Source: a virus. From it: a DNA stretch of 39,022 bases. This document shows, piece after piece, positions 1 to 6,549 of the stretch. Every line of letters begins with the position of its first letter. The first letter of the stretch is position 1. Under the pieces are notes generated by a model that saw only the letters and a program-made list of their open reading frames with translations, was not told the DNA's origin and did no database searches. Made by a program: the position numbers and the translations under genes. Location: positions 1 through 39,022 of the IMG/VR virus record IMGVR_UViG_3300024520_000205; one strand, 5' to 3'.

Positions 1-175
1 TAAAGCCAACAAGCAGGAGAGTAAAAAGCAATGAACGACGAACTTTTATTGGAAATTGAAAGCCAGAAGCATAAAATGTTTGCAGAAGGCACAAAAGATA
101 CTAAGCCAACCCATGTTGAAATAGCAGGCGCAATAAACAAAAGAGGCTTTCTCGTTTATAATCTTGAAGTTTTTC
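1..175. repeat. Left copy of the 175-bp terminal direct repeat
   Basis: Positions 1-175 recur at 38848-39022 with 174 of 175 bases identical; the only difference is G at 128 versus A at 38975. This shows that the window is a complete unit of about 38,847 bp, from a circular/permuted molecule or an assembly overlap. The repeat covers the end of a 21-codon peptide gene and the first 48 codons of the gene at 31. I cannot tell a physical terminal repeat from an assembly overlap. Confidence 0.93.
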
Positions 176-246
176 ATGATGACATGATGGGTTTTTGGCG
201 GTTTATTGGGAAAATAAAAAAGCTAACCCCCAACCAAGGGGAATGA
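31..246 (+). CDS. Small unknown early protein (71 aa)
   Basis: I do not recognise this 71-residue, charged protein. Its ATG overlaps the TGA of the preceding 21-codon peptide gene (seen complete at 38816-38881) in an ATGA arrangement, so translation is probably coupled across the circular junction. GGAGAG lies upstream as the ribosome site. The C-terminus NQGE is encoded by the ribosome-site module (ACCAAGGGGAATGA) of the next gene; the same four residues end the genes at 38431 and 38697. A G-to-D variant exists in the terminal-repeat copy (codon 33). Confidence 0.7.
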   Translation: MNDELLLEIESQKHKMFAEGTKDTKPTHVEIAGAINKRGFLVYNLEVFHDDMMGFWRFIGKIKKLTPNQGE

Positions 247-248
247 CA

Positions 249-689
249 ATGAACGACAACGAACTGAAACAAGCAGAGCAGATTAAAGACCTTGAAGGAA
301 TTGTGGATTGTTTCACGATAAACGAAAGTGCTCTTGACGTTTACATAAAGATAAAGGCTTATACTCAGAAATACAACAAGCCTGACCCCGACAAGGAATT
401 GAAGGCGAAATTAAAAAGGTTTCAAGAGTGGTTCAAAAATGGAAAGTATTCACATGCGCAAGAACATGATATGAATGTCGCTTTTGGAAAAGCTAAATTC
501 TTTGGCATCCTAGCCACCGCAGAACACAACAAGGCCGAGCGAGTGAAGGGGGCTGTGGAGTTTGCTGATAAGTGCGTTGATTTTTACAGTGTCTGGGAAA
601 CTTCCAGCAAAGATTCTAAGATTCCAGTCATAGGTGTTGCGAATTATCTGTCCAAACTCAAAGCCCAATACCAAGCGGAGGCACAATGA
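249..689 (+). CDS. Unknown helical protein (146 aa)
   Basis: No family recognised. I chose the ATG at 249 because AAGGGG lies just upstream and the previous gene ends at 246; an upstream in-frame start at 195 would overlap it. The protein is mostly charged helix. Its first residues (KQAEQIKDLE) are encoded by DNA that recurs as a 29-base exact repeat in the gene at 2254, which suggests module shuffling among these small genes. The stop overlaps the next ATG (ATGA). Confidence 0.72.
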   Translation: MNDNELKQAEQIKDLEGIVDCFTINESALDVYIKIKAYTQKYNKPDPDKELKAKLKRFQEWFKNGKYSHAQEHDMNVAFGKAKFFGILATAEHNKAERVKGAVEFADKCVDFYSVWETSSKDSKIPVIGVANYLSKLKAQYQAEAQ

Positions 690-868
690 CAAAAGACGAA
701 CAGCTTGAAAAACGAGTATCTGAATTAGAAAAAGAGGTGAAATCTCTTAAAGAAATAATTCAAGGGTTAAACAATCAAACTTCTGTTTTAGAGCAGAGAA
801 CCATGCCGTTGATAGTAGTGGGCGAAAGTCCGAACCTATTGCCGGGTCAAACTATTAATGATATTTGA
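686..868 (+). CDS. Small coiled-coil protein (60 aa)
   Basis: Residues 4-38 (LEKRVSELEKEVKSLKEII) form a clear heptad-like coiled coil, followed by a short hydrophobic/proline-rich tail. The ATG overlaps the TGA of the upstream gene. Function unknown; such short coiled coils are common in phage early regions. Confidence 0.65.
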   Translation: MTKDEQLEKRVSELEKEVKSLKEIIQGLNNQTSVLEQRTMPLIVVGESPNLLPGQTINDI

Positions 869-875
869 GGCCCCA

Positions 876-1253
876 ATGAAATCAATTGACGAAAAGAAAC
901 GGGTGATAGTTGAAAAGGTTATGGGGTTTACGGTAGTTTCCATACCTGAGACTTTGTTGCCAGAAAAGATTTACACTGAATGGTATGCTTATCCTGGATT
1001 CCCAAAGAAAGCCGGGCTTTACTGTAGGGTGTCTGAATACGAGCCGTGGAAAAAAATAACCGACTTCATAGAGGTTGTGAGAAAGCTGGATAAACCAACC
1101 GCTGAAACCTTAGATATTTACTTACAGGACAACACAGCTTACGGAGACATTCATATTGCTGATTTTAACTCTAGGGGGTTGATTCTCTGGTACATAGACA
1201 ACCGGGCTATTGTAATGGACGCTGTAGTGGACTTGGTAGAGGGGGAGAAATGA
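876..1253 (+). CDS. Unknown protein (125 aa)
   Basis: Unrecognised. The ATG at 876 follows GAGG; an alternative in-frame ATG at 858 lies inside the previous gene. The protein looks globular and mixed alpha/beta, rich in aromatic residues (EWYAYPGFP, LILWYID). It ends in ATGA overlap with the methyltransferase-like gene at 1250, so the two are probably co-translated. Confidence 0.68.
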   Translation: MKSIDEKKRVIVEKVMGFTVVSIPETLLPEKIYTEWYAYPGFPKKAGLYCRVSEYEPWKKITDFIEVVRKLDKPTAETLDIYLQDNTAYGDIHIADFNSRGLILWYIDNRAIVMDAVVDLVEGEK

Positions 1254-1843
1254 ATATTCTTATTGCTTGTGAGTATTCGGGCGTTGTAAGAGATGCTTTT
1301 ATAAAAAAGGGTCATAATGCGTTGAGTTGTGACTTACTGCCTACGGAATCACCAGGGCCACATTATCAGGGTGATGTAATAGATGTTTTATATGATGGCT
1401 GGGATATGATAATAGCCCACCCTGAATGTACATTTATTGCAAATTCAGGCGTTCACTGCTTGCACAAAGACAAGTCCCGCTGGGATAAATTGGATTGGGC
1501 TTGCGCTTTTTTCAATTTGTTTCTTGAGCACCGATGCCCCAAAGTTTGTATTGAAAACCCCGTTCCCCATAAGTACGCTATCGAAAGATTTTACCAAAAC
1601 CAAAAATACACGCAAACAATACAGCCTTGGCATTTTGGCGAAGATGCAAGCAAAAGGACTTGTTTGTGGTTAAAGGGATTGCCGAAACTAACACCTACAA
1701 AAATCATAAAAAAAGATAAGTATGCTAATCAGACCCCATCAGGACAAAACAATTTAGGCCCATCAAAAGACCGTAAAAAATTAAGGAGCAAGACGTATCA
1801 GGGCATAGCAAACGCAATGGCTGACCAGTGGGGTATTTTATGA
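1250..1843 (+). CDS. Cytosine-C5 DNA methyltransferase-like protein
   Basis: The 197-residue protein starts with a Rossmann-type strand (MNILIACEYSGVVRDAFIKKGH, residues 1-22), has CDL (27-29) and the block IIAHPECTFIANSG (54-67). Phage proteins of this type usually carry HPPCT there, related to the Pro-Cys catalytic motif IV of C5 methyltransferases; here the second Pro is Glu. IENP (about 102-105) resembles the ENV motif region. It is far shorter than typical C5 enzymes (300 aa or more) and lacks a target recognition domain, so it may be a reduced or non-catalytic relative. Probable role is DNA modification or anti-restriction (inference). Confidence 0.7.
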   Translation: MNILIACEYSGVVRDAFIKKGHNALSCDLLPTESPGPHYQGDVIDVLYDGWDMIIAHPECTFIANSGVHCLHKDKSRWDKLDWACAFFNLFLEHRCPKVCIENPVPHKYAIERFYQNQKYTQTIQPWHFGEDASKRTCLWLKGLPKLTPTKIIKKDKYANQTPSGQNNLGPSKDRKKLRSKTYQGIANAMADQWGIL

Positions 1844-2082
1844 GGAAAAACATTAATAAACAAATTCTCGAAACAGGTCTGTACTGGAAGGAAAAGTCAG
1901 TTAAACTGGAGGCTGAGTTAAAGAAAAATAGTGATGAGCTTTATAAACAAATTCAAATAATGGAAAAGTGGATTTTAAAATCTGCGGAAACAGAATTTCA
2001 ACTTAGAGCCAGCAGGGCAGAGGTGAAAGCCTTAAGTCTAAAATTGCAGAGAAACTTCTCACCACCCCCAACCGGAGAATGA
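1840..2082 (+). CDS. Small coiled-coil protein (80 aa)
   Basis: The ATG at 1840 overlaps the TGA of the methyltransferase-like gene (ATGA); an in-frame GTG at 1828 is possible but less likely. Nearly the whole chain is predicted helix with heptads (ETGLYWKEKSVKLEAELKKN, SRAEVKALSLKLQRN). No family recognised. Confidence 0.62.
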   Translation: MRKNINKQILETGLYWKEKSVKLEAELKKNSDELYKQIQIMEKWILKSAETEFQLRASRAEVKALSLKLQRNFSPPPTGE

Positions 2083-2243
2083 TGATAATGAAACTGCCAT
2101 TAGATTGTATAAGTGGTGTATTCAGAAAGGGTGAATTTATCACTCAGGACGGCTTTTTGTTTGTAATCACAAAAGTAAAAGACCCACACAACTTGACTAT
2201 TAAGGATTATATCAGCCCAAGATACAGAGGACTTTTAATTTAG
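2082..2243 (+). CDS. Small unknown protein (53 aa)
   Basis: The start ATG overlaps the preceding TGA (TGATG) and follows CCGGAGAA as ribosome site. The product (MIMKLPLDCISGVFRKGEFI...) looks like a small beta-rich domain. It ends in TAG at 2241. Unrecognised; support is the gap-free fit in the overlapping gene chain. Confidence 0.5.
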   Translation: MIMKLPLDCISGVFRKGEFITQDGFLFVITKVKDPHNLTIKDYISPRYRGLLI

Positions 2244-2253
2244 CGGGGACCCC

Positions 2254-2412
2254 ATGACACCAACAGAGCAAAAACAAGCAGAGCAGATTAAAGACCTTGA
2301 GATAAAGATTTCTGTTCTAATCGCAAAAAACGACAGATTACATGGTGAAATTGATGAAAAGTTTTCTGATATAGACAGAGAAATTTTGATAATAAAAGAA
2401 CCAACCTCATAA
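2254..2412 (+). CDS. Small coiled-coil protein (52 aa)
   Basis: ATG at 2254 follows GCGGGGA. Codons 6-15 (QKQAEQIKDLE) come from a 29-base stretch that is identical in the gene at 249 (positions 268-296 versus 2273-2301). The rest is charged helix. Unknown function; an example of N-terminal module sharing. Confidence 0.5.
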   Translation: MTPTEQKQAEQIKDLEIKISVLIAKNDRLHGEIDEKFSDIDREILIIKEPTS

Positions 2413-2431
2413 ACAACACCAGAGGAGTAAG

Positions 2432-2893
2432 ATGAAGCCCATATCTGATCTTAAAAAAGTGGTGATCCCAATGAGCCCTGAAGCAAAGCGGGATAGTCTG
2501 CAAAAAAAGGACTTAAGGGGCAAGAGTAAGCCCAAAAAGAAGCCAAAAGGGCCAAAAGAGCAGGTAATTCAGGCACAGGTTGAAGGGTATCTAAGACTAA
2601 AGGGCATCCAATTCCTGCATATTCCAGATGTAGTATACAGAATGTGTTCCCCACTAAGCAGGATACCAGTATGGGACAAGCGCACGATAAGCCAGTATTT
2701 GAAGGGTGTTCCAGACCTACTCATATTTACCAAGGAAGCAGACAAACAGGCTAATACATGCCTTATATTGGAACTGAAGCGCAAAAATGGCAAGGCCAGG
2801 GATTCACAACTGGCATGGCATAAGGGGCTCAAGGTTTTTGTACCCCAGAGCTTTGAAGAGGCTAAAACCATAATCGATGAGGAAACAAAATGA
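2432..2893 (+). CDS. VRR-NUC domain nuclease
   Basis: The 153-residue protein has a basic, low-complexity N-terminus (residues 18-42) and a C-terminal VRR-NUC fold of the PD-(D/E)xK superfamily: E43/Q44 in the first helix, GVPDL at 92-96, LELKR at 113-117 and Q126 in the helix after it. These are the catalytic D, E and K positions. Phage VRR-NUC proteins are thought to act as structure-specific endonucleases in replication or recombination, but their substrates are mostly unproven. A strong site (GAGGAG) precedes the ATG, and the stop overlaps the next gene by ATGA. Confidence 0.85.
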   Translation: MKPISDLKKVVIPMSPEAKRDSLQKKDLRGKSKPKKKPKGPKEQVIQAQVEGYLRLKGIQFLHIPDVVYRMCSPLSRIPVWDKRTISQYLKGVPDLLIFTKEADKQANTCLILELKRKNGKARDSQLAWHKGLKVFVPQSFEEAKTIIDEETK

Positions 2894-3195
2894 AACTAAA
2901 ACAAGACGTTACAATGAACGGAATCAAACCAGAATTAGTATTAGGCTTAATGGTAGCTGATTCAATATGGAAGAAATACGGTGAGGAACTGGTAATAACC
3001 TCAATCACTGACAGCAGGCATAGCAAGAACTCACGGCATTATATTGGTTTGGCTGCCGATCTACGTACACGCTACTTTGACAAGCCTACAGCCCTTAGAG
3101 TGGCCAATGAATTGAAAACTGAGCTTGGTGATGAGTTTTTTGTCTTACTGGAAAGCACACACGTTCATATTCAATTTAATGGGTCGGTCGGATAA
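2890..3195 (+). CDS. M15-type peptidase, probable endolysin
   Basis: The 101-residue protein matches the minimal peptidase M15 (VanY/L-alanyl-D-glutamate peptidase) layout. SRHYIGLAADL (48-58) supplies zinc ligands H50 and D57, and ESTHVHIQF (88-96) supplies E88 and H93. Such proteins cut peptide stems of peptidoglycan and often serve as phage endolysins. No signal peptide is seen, so release would need a holin. Its place among small early genes, far from the virion genes, is unusual for a lysin. Start ATG overlaps the nuclease stop. Confidence 0.85.
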   Translation: MKLKQDVTMNGIKPELVLGLMVADSIWKKYGEELVITSITDSRHSKNSRHYIGLAADLRTRYFDKPTALRVANELKTELGDEFFVLLESTHVHIQFNGSVG

Positions 3196-3251
3196 TGTAC
3201 GACTGGCACACAACCTGTTTATACTACAAGATTAACTGGGTAATGATATGA
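3195..3251 (+). CDS. Possible 18-codon coupling peptide
   Basis: A TAATG overlap with the peptidase stop starts an 18-codon frame ending in TGA at 3249-3251, which itself overlaps the ATG at 3248. The arrangement fits translational coupling, but the frame is very short and may only be chance. Confidence 0.25.
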   Translation: MYDWHTTCLYYKINWVMI

Positions 3252-3451
3252 AAAGACCGCATGCGTTTGAGTGTTCTTGCGAAGATTGCCATGAGTGGCT
3301 AGAAGTTCATTATAAACGATTGAAACGATTATCAACTAATCTTATGCATAAATGGCATGGTGACATATCAATATTGGATGTTAAAGAAAAAAGTCACATA
3401 AGAAAGCGTCAAATAATGCTTGAAATTGAATTATTTATCAATGAGGAATGA
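3248..3451 (+). CDS. Small His/Cys protein (67 aa)
   Basis: Unrecognised 67-residue basic protein. The N-terminus CSCEDCHEWLEVH has three Cys and two His within 13 residues and could bind a metal. The rest is charged helix. It overlaps the next gene by ATGA. Confidence 0.6.
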   Translation: MKRPHAFECSCEDCHEWLEVHYKRLKRLSTNLMHKWHGDISILDVKEKSHIRKRQIMLEIELFINEE

Positions 3452-3678
3452 CTATGGATGAGAAAACCAGAACAATACTGAAAAAGTTATTTCAAATCAA
3501 ACGTAGAACCAAAAGAAAGCTCAAAAATCACCCTGAAGAGATCAAAGCGACACAGTTAAAAGCCATCAAAATCGCACAGGATAAGGCTAGAAAAGAGCAA
3601 AAGCGGGTAATAAAGGCAGTAATCCAAGCGCAAAAGAGTGCAGAGATACAGAGAAAAGCAGTTTATAAATTGATTTGA
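3448..3678 (+). CDS. Small, very basic helical protein (76 aa)
   Basis: About one third Lys/Arg, one long predicted helix (residues 10-70). It may bind nucleic acid (inference from composition only). Start ATG overlaps the previous TGA; an alternative ATG lies 2 codons later at 3454. It is the last gene of the first chain; a promoter-like region follows. Confidence 0.6.
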   Translation: MTMDEKTRTILKKLFQIKRRTKRKLKNHPEEIKATQLKAIKIAQDKARKEQKRVIKAVIQAQKSAEIQRKAVYKLI

Positions 3679-3700
3679 GTTATTTGAGGCACTATTTTGA

Positions 3701-3757
3701 AAATAAGTGAAATAAATCTCCTACTCGTGCTACATTGTAGTATATTAATAGTATAAT
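3701..3757 (+). promoter_or_regulatory. Candidate promoter with shared upstream motif
   Basis: TATAAT at 3752-3757 is a perfect -10; the hexamer 17 bases upstream (GCTACA, 3729-3734) is a poor -35, and CTACATTGTAG (3730-3740) is palindromic, so an activator or repressor may act here. The 19-base motif AAATAAGTGAAATAAATCT at 3701-3719 recurs with one change at 34684-34702, just before another promoter. It would drive the gene chain from 3783. Confidence 0.5.
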
Positions 3758-3782
3758 GATTAACACAAACAAAGGAAACAAA

Positions 3783-3944
3783 ATGACAAAAGCGCTTTGG
3801 GAAACTAAAAATTTAGAAGTTTACATCCATGACGGAAAAACACCCAACAGTTACAATAATGGAATGTTGGTTTGTTCAAAACAACCCAATAGCCCCTATG
3901 TTTTCTGTATCCCGCCAGAAGAATTAACAGTGTTGGTGGCCTGA
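3783..3944 (+). CDS. Small unknown protein (53 aa)
   Basis: First gene after the 3752 promoter. ATG at 3783 has AAAGGAA upstream; an in-frame ATG at 3756 lies almost on the -10 and is unlikely. The product (MTKALWETKNLEVYIHDGKT...) is unrecognised. TGATG overlap with the next gene. Confidence 0.6.
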   Translation: MTKALWETKNLEVYIHDGKTPNSYNNGMLVCSKQPNSPYVFCIPPEELTVLVA

Positions 3945-4123
3945 TGGGTGCTGGTTTTAATATTGAAAAAATAACTGTGAAGGGATTTGATTACTGTTTA
4001 ACTATAAAAAGTTCTGATGATACTATTAAAATGGAGGTTCCAATCATCAAAGAGGCGTTTTTTGCGTTGCTATGTGTGGCAGAGAAGCATGAAAGAATCG
4101 AGAACACCCCGGATGCAGGGTGA
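3944..4123 (+). CDS. Small unknown protein (59 aa)
   Basis: Starts by TGATG overlap with the previous gene and runs 59 codons to TGA at 4121. The sequence MGAGFNIEKITVKGFDYCLTI looks beta-rich and is followed by a helix (IIKEAFFALLCVAEKHE). Unrecognised; supported by contiguity of the chain. Confidence 0.5.
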   Translation: MGAGFNIEKITVKGFDYCLTIKSSDDTIKMEVPIIKEAFFALLCVAEKHERIENTPDAG

Positions 4124-4126
4124 TTT

Positions 4127-4315
4127 ATGAAAGCTGAACAATTTCCATTATGGAAACAGTTGAAATATTTTGTCGGGCCTTGTTTGACTGTGTTTTATTG
4201 GAAGGCTGTTTGGCAGTGGCGTTTATTCGGGAACAGTGAGCGCCATCATTATAATAGTACCTTATACTGGTGTAAAGGCGAATACTGGAGAAAGAAAAAG
4301 GAATATCCTAAATGA
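4127..4315 (+). CDS. Small Trp-rich protein (62 aa)
   Basis: Unrecognised. Residues 8-35 (WKQLKYFVGPCLTVFYWKAVWQWRLF) are aromatic and hydrophobic enough for a membrane-associated segment, with a basic tail. The gene ends in ATGA overlap with the HTH gene at 4312. Confidence 0.58.
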   Translation: MKAEQFPLWKQLKYFVGPCLTVFYWKAVWQWRLFGNSERHHYNSTLYWCKGEYWRKKKEYPK

Positions 4316-4494
4316 ACTTTAAACAAACCCGCACCTCACTAGGCTACACACAAGCCAGCATTGCCCCACTTTTGGGGCTTTCACTTCGCACAGTACAGGC
4401 TTATGAAGCTAAACCAGGGGCACCCAACCACCGAACCCCTTCACGGTCTGTTTTAATGCTACTGGAAAAATTACCTAAGATGGGGGGAGTATGA
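4312..4494 (+). CDS. XRE-family helix-turn-helix regulator (60 aa)
   Basis: Residues 5-32 (QTRTSLGYTQASIAPLLGLSLRTVQAYE) are a classic XRE/Cro helix-turn-helix with the TQ-x2-hA-x3-G-hs-x2-T-h-x3-E pattern. At 60 residues it is one DNA-binding domain without an oligomerisation or cleavage domain, like Cro. It lies inside the early chain and could regulate the promoters near 3752, 34719 or 37036 (inference). A PSR motif in the tail resembles antitoxin-type or phage XRE proteins. Confidence 0.82.
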   Translation: MNFKQTRTSLGYTQASIAPLLGLSLRTVQAYEAKPGAPNHRTPSRSVLMLLEKLPKMGGV

Positions 4495-4739
4495 AAGAAG
4501 AAGATAGGCCGGGACTAGATTTGAGAATTGCTTTGTGTGAAATTGATAATGGACGTTTTGAAGATATAGTACACGCTTTAAAAATAACAGATGCTTGTAC
4601 TAAATGTGCTTATTGGGATAAAACGCTATCAATGGATCACGCTTATAGGTGTCATGTGTCTGGAACTTGCATAGATGCAACGCTCAATCCTAGATTAATA
4701 AATTATATGCAACGTAAAATAGGGATGATAGATGAATAA
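4491..4739 (+). CDS. Small Cys-containing protein (82 aa)
   Basis: Unrecognised. Cysteines at CTKCAYWD and CHVSGTC suggest a zinc-binding knuckle in the second half (residues 36-63). Overlaps the HTH gene by ATGA and is followed by an ATGAATAA overlap with a 25-codon frame. Confidence 0.6.
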   Translation: MKEEDRPGLDLRIALCEIDNGRFEDIVHALKITDACTKCAYWDKTLSMDHAYRCHVSGTCIDATLNPRLINYMQRKIGMIDE

Positions 4740-4809
4740 ACGACTAAGAATGATAATTTACGAGCTAAAGGGTAAGGTAGACAGAGCCAAGGTTCAGGAG
4801 CGTATTTAG
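4732..4809 (+). CDS. Possible 25-aa peptide
   Basis: ATG overlaps the TAA of the previous gene. The 25 residues (MNKRLRMIIYELKGKVDRAK...) form a basic amphipathic helix. Very short; kept as a low-confidence gene because of the overlap and the absence of another gene here. Confidence 0.35.
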   Translation: MNKRLRMIIYELKGKVDRAKVQERI

Positions 4810-4823
4810 TGGAGGATAAATAA

Positions 4824-4997
4824 ATGAAAAGCGAAGAATTAAAAGAGAATTATTACATAGGTTTTGATGGCCAAAAGCTGTCTAAAGATGAATATGAGCC
4901 TTTTTACCCTATTCCCGGCAGACAATTCATGCACGGCTATGTAAAAAAGAATAAATCTCAATTAGAAGAATTTAGGTGGAGGATATACAACAGATGA
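4824..4997 (+). CDS. Small unknown protein (57 aa)
   Basis: ATG at 4824 has a strong GGAGGATAAATAA leader. The 57-residue product contains YYIGFDGQKLSKDEYEPFYP and ends in a basic segment. No family recognised. It ends by ATGA overlap with the gene at 4994. Confidence 0.58.
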   Translation: MKSEELKENYYIGFDGQKLSKDEYEPFYPIPGRQFMHGYVKKNKSQLEEFRWRIYNR

Positions 4998-5269
4998 AAC
5001 ACTACTTAGAGAAGATATTAGGCCCATTCAGCGAACCAGAGATTAGGCCAGACGGGTCAAAACGGTATTTACCGGGTGATACTGTTACTATCACAATGGA
5101 AGCTAAAACAGACATTAAATGGGATAAAGACGAATGGGAAAATTCAGAAGCCTGCAAAAGAGTCAATAAGTGGTGTAAAAGGGAAATCTTTTGGTGCTAT
5201 ATTAACATGACCTTTGCTGTGATCGGGCTCATCTCAGTGCCATTCATTTGGTATTTCGTTAACCGATAA
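4994..5269 (+). CDS. Small membrane protein with C-terminal TM (91 aa)
   Basis: The ATG at 4994 overlaps the upstream TGA; a GTG at 4976 would add six residues but sits in the previous gene. A charged cytoplasmic domain is followed by one transmembrane helix near the C-terminus (IFWCYINMTFAVIGLISVPFIWYFV). C-tail anchored topology is likely. A role in lysis or exclusion is possible but unproven. Confidence 0.65.
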   Translation: MKHYLEKILGPFSEPEIRPDGSKRYLPGDTVTITMEAKTDIKWDKDEWENSEACKRVNKWCKREIFWCYINMTFAVIGLISVPFIWYFVNR

Positions 5270-5275
5270 GGAGTT

Positions 5276-5440
5276 ATGATGACTAAACCCAAAATGACAA
5301 AAGGAACTATTTTCACCATTGAGGGAGTTGAGGAAGATGCAGCAGGCAGACACATAAGAGACGGAATCTGCATCAAAACAGGCAAACCAACCCCATTTCC
5401 AGTAAAACTGATTCAATATGAGGTGACAAGTGAATCTTAG
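5276..5440 (+). CDS. Small unknown protein (54 aa)
   Basis: Two adjacent ATGs (5276 and 5279) follow AAGGAG. The product resembles a small beta-barrel (KGTIFTIEGVEEDAAGRHIRDGICIKTGKPTPF). Unrecognised. Its last codons overlap the GTG-started gene at 5430. Confidence 0.5.
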   Translation: MMTKPKMTKGTIFTIEGVEEDAAGRHIRDGICIKTGKPTPFPVKLIQYEVTSES

Positions 5441-5621
5441 AGAACAATACACCAAAGAGACAGGCCAAAGCCTAGAGTATAGAATAGACGGCCCCCTAAA
5501 AGAATATATGTTGTGGCTTGAATCCAAATACAATGAGTCAAGGCTAGAACTAAGACAAGAGAGAGACGGTTTTCTAACGAGATTAAACAAGGCACTTGAC
5601 CCAAGGGAGACAGAAGGATGA
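5430..5621 (+). CDS. Small protein, first of a paralogous pair (63 aa)
   Basis: GTG start preceded by GAGG. It begins MNLREQYTKETGQSLEYRIDG and is clearly related to the next gene's MNLRYQYKQETGKRCPDYLFDE, with a shared later Y-x2-WLE segment. Probably a tandem duplication that diverged. The tail DPRETEG is translated from the ribosome-site module of the next gene and recurs in the gene at 5893. Function unknown. Confidence 0.6.
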   Translation: MNLREQYTKETGQSLEYRIDGPLKEYMLWLESKYNESRLELRQERDGFLTRLNKALDPRETEG

Positions 5622-5896
5622 ACCTTAGATACCAATACAAGCAAGAGACAGGGAAGAGATGCCCTGATTATCTATTTGATGAATGCGACCCGGATGTACA
5701 AGATTATGTTGAATGGCTGGAAAAGAGACTAGCTGAATACGAAAAGTTCAACGGGGCATTGATTAAGGCTTATGAACCAGACGAACCAATTTTAACAGTC
5801 AAAGAAACCCTAAACGAGCTCAACAAAGCAGTTGAGGAAATCTACAACACAGATAGGGGAATAAGTATTATTGGCCCAAGGGAGAAAAAACAATGA
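5618..5896 (+). CDS. Small protein, second of a paralogous pair (92 aa)
   Basis: Paralogue of the 5430 gene over its first ~45 residues, with an added helical C-terminus (KETLNELNKAVEEIYN). ATG overlaps the previous TGA and has AGAAGGATGA as its site. Unrecognised family. Confidence 0.65.
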   Translation: MNLRYQYKQETGKRCPDYLFDECDPDVQDYVEWLEKRLAEYEKFNGALIKAYEPDEPILTVKETLNELNKAVEEIYNTDRGISIIGPREKKQ

Positions 5897-6069
5897 CTAA
5901 GGAAGAATACCAACTATTTGATGGGATTTTGCTGATATTAGAGGATATGAAAGAGTCAAATCCAGCAGTAGAACACATAATAAGGGCTCAATTACAAGTA
6001 TTAAGGGATAATTTAGATGAAATGCCTATTGAACCTTTTTTGAGTGACCCAAGGGAGACAGAAGGATGA
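5893..6069 (+). CDS. Small helical protein (58 aa)
   Basis: ATG overlaps the previous TGA. The product is acidic helix (LLILEDMKESNPAVEHIIRAQLQVLRDNL). Its last residues DPRETEG come from a module duplicated from 5597-5620 (at 6044-6067), which ends one gene and provides the ribosome site of the next. Confidence 0.52.
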   Translation: MTKEEYQLFDGILLILEDMKESNPAVEHIIRAQLQVLRDNLDEMPIEPFLSDPRETEG

Positions 6070-6179
6070 GTAAGGTTAGCATAGAAATAGATAAATATGA
6101 AGGCCCAAAGCAAATAAACTGGGAAATAATCCATAAAGAAACGGGTAAATACTGGGAAACCACAATATATAAAGGATAA
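6066..6179 (+). CDS. Possible 37-aa peptide
   Basis: Begins with ATGAG overlap after AGAAGGATGA and ends at TAA 6177. Beta-type pattern with WEIIHKETGKYWETTIYKG. Short and unrecognised. Confidence 0.42.
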   Translation: MSKVSIEIDKYEGPKQINWEIIHKETGKYWETTIYKG

Positions 6180-6181
6180 AA

Positions 6182-6346
6182 ATGAAGACAGTTAGCGGAT
6201 TTAACAGAGCAATGGCTGAAAGATTCAACCAAGTAGCAGACCTGGAGACAATTAAGACCATTGAATCCCTGCACTTACAGCTAATAAAACAGCAGGAAAT
6301 CATTGCAAACCTAACTGAACTGGTAGACCTCCAGCTACTTCATTAA
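6182..6346 (+). CDS. Small helical protein (54 aa)
   Basis: ATG at 6182 lies 2 bases after the previous TAA; AAAGGA provides the site. The residues FNRAMAERFNQVADLETIKTIESLHLQLIKQQEIIANLTELV form a long amphipathic helix or coiled coil. Unknown. Confidence 0.5.
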   Translation: MKTVSGFNRAMAERFNQVADLETIKTIESLHLQLIKQQEIIANLTELVDLQLLH

Positions 6347-6390
6347 TCAAATTAATAGGAATAAACAACAAAAACCTTTATATTAATATC

Positions 6391-6549
6391 ATGGAACCTA
6401 TCTGTAAATGTGGACGTTTATCTTTCTGGCAATACCAGGATGAATTATGCGGTATCAAGTTTGGTGCTTATTAGTGCCCATTCTGTGATATACCCGTCAG
6501 CAGAGAGGATCAGGATATTGAATCTATCATGATACTGGGGAGTGACTAA
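6391..6549 (+). pseudogene. Zinc-ribbon gene interrupted by an in-frame TAG
   Basis: From ATG 6391 the frame reads CKCGRLSFWQYQDELCGIKFGAY, then TAG (6472-6474), then CPFCDIPVSREDQDIES to TAA at 6547. The two Cys knuckles (CxC and CPFC) that should form one zinc ribbon lie on opposite sides of the TAG, so the frame was one gene of 52 codons. It is either a nonsense pseudogene or a readthrough gene. TAG ends several structural genes here, so wholesale recoding is unlikely. The TAA overlaps the next ATG (TAATG). Confidence 0.6.

Noticed and set aside
5234-5644. 136-codon minus-strand frame
   Set aside because: Antisense shadow of the chain of overlapping rightward small genes; Ser/Leu/Cys-rich and without neighbours.
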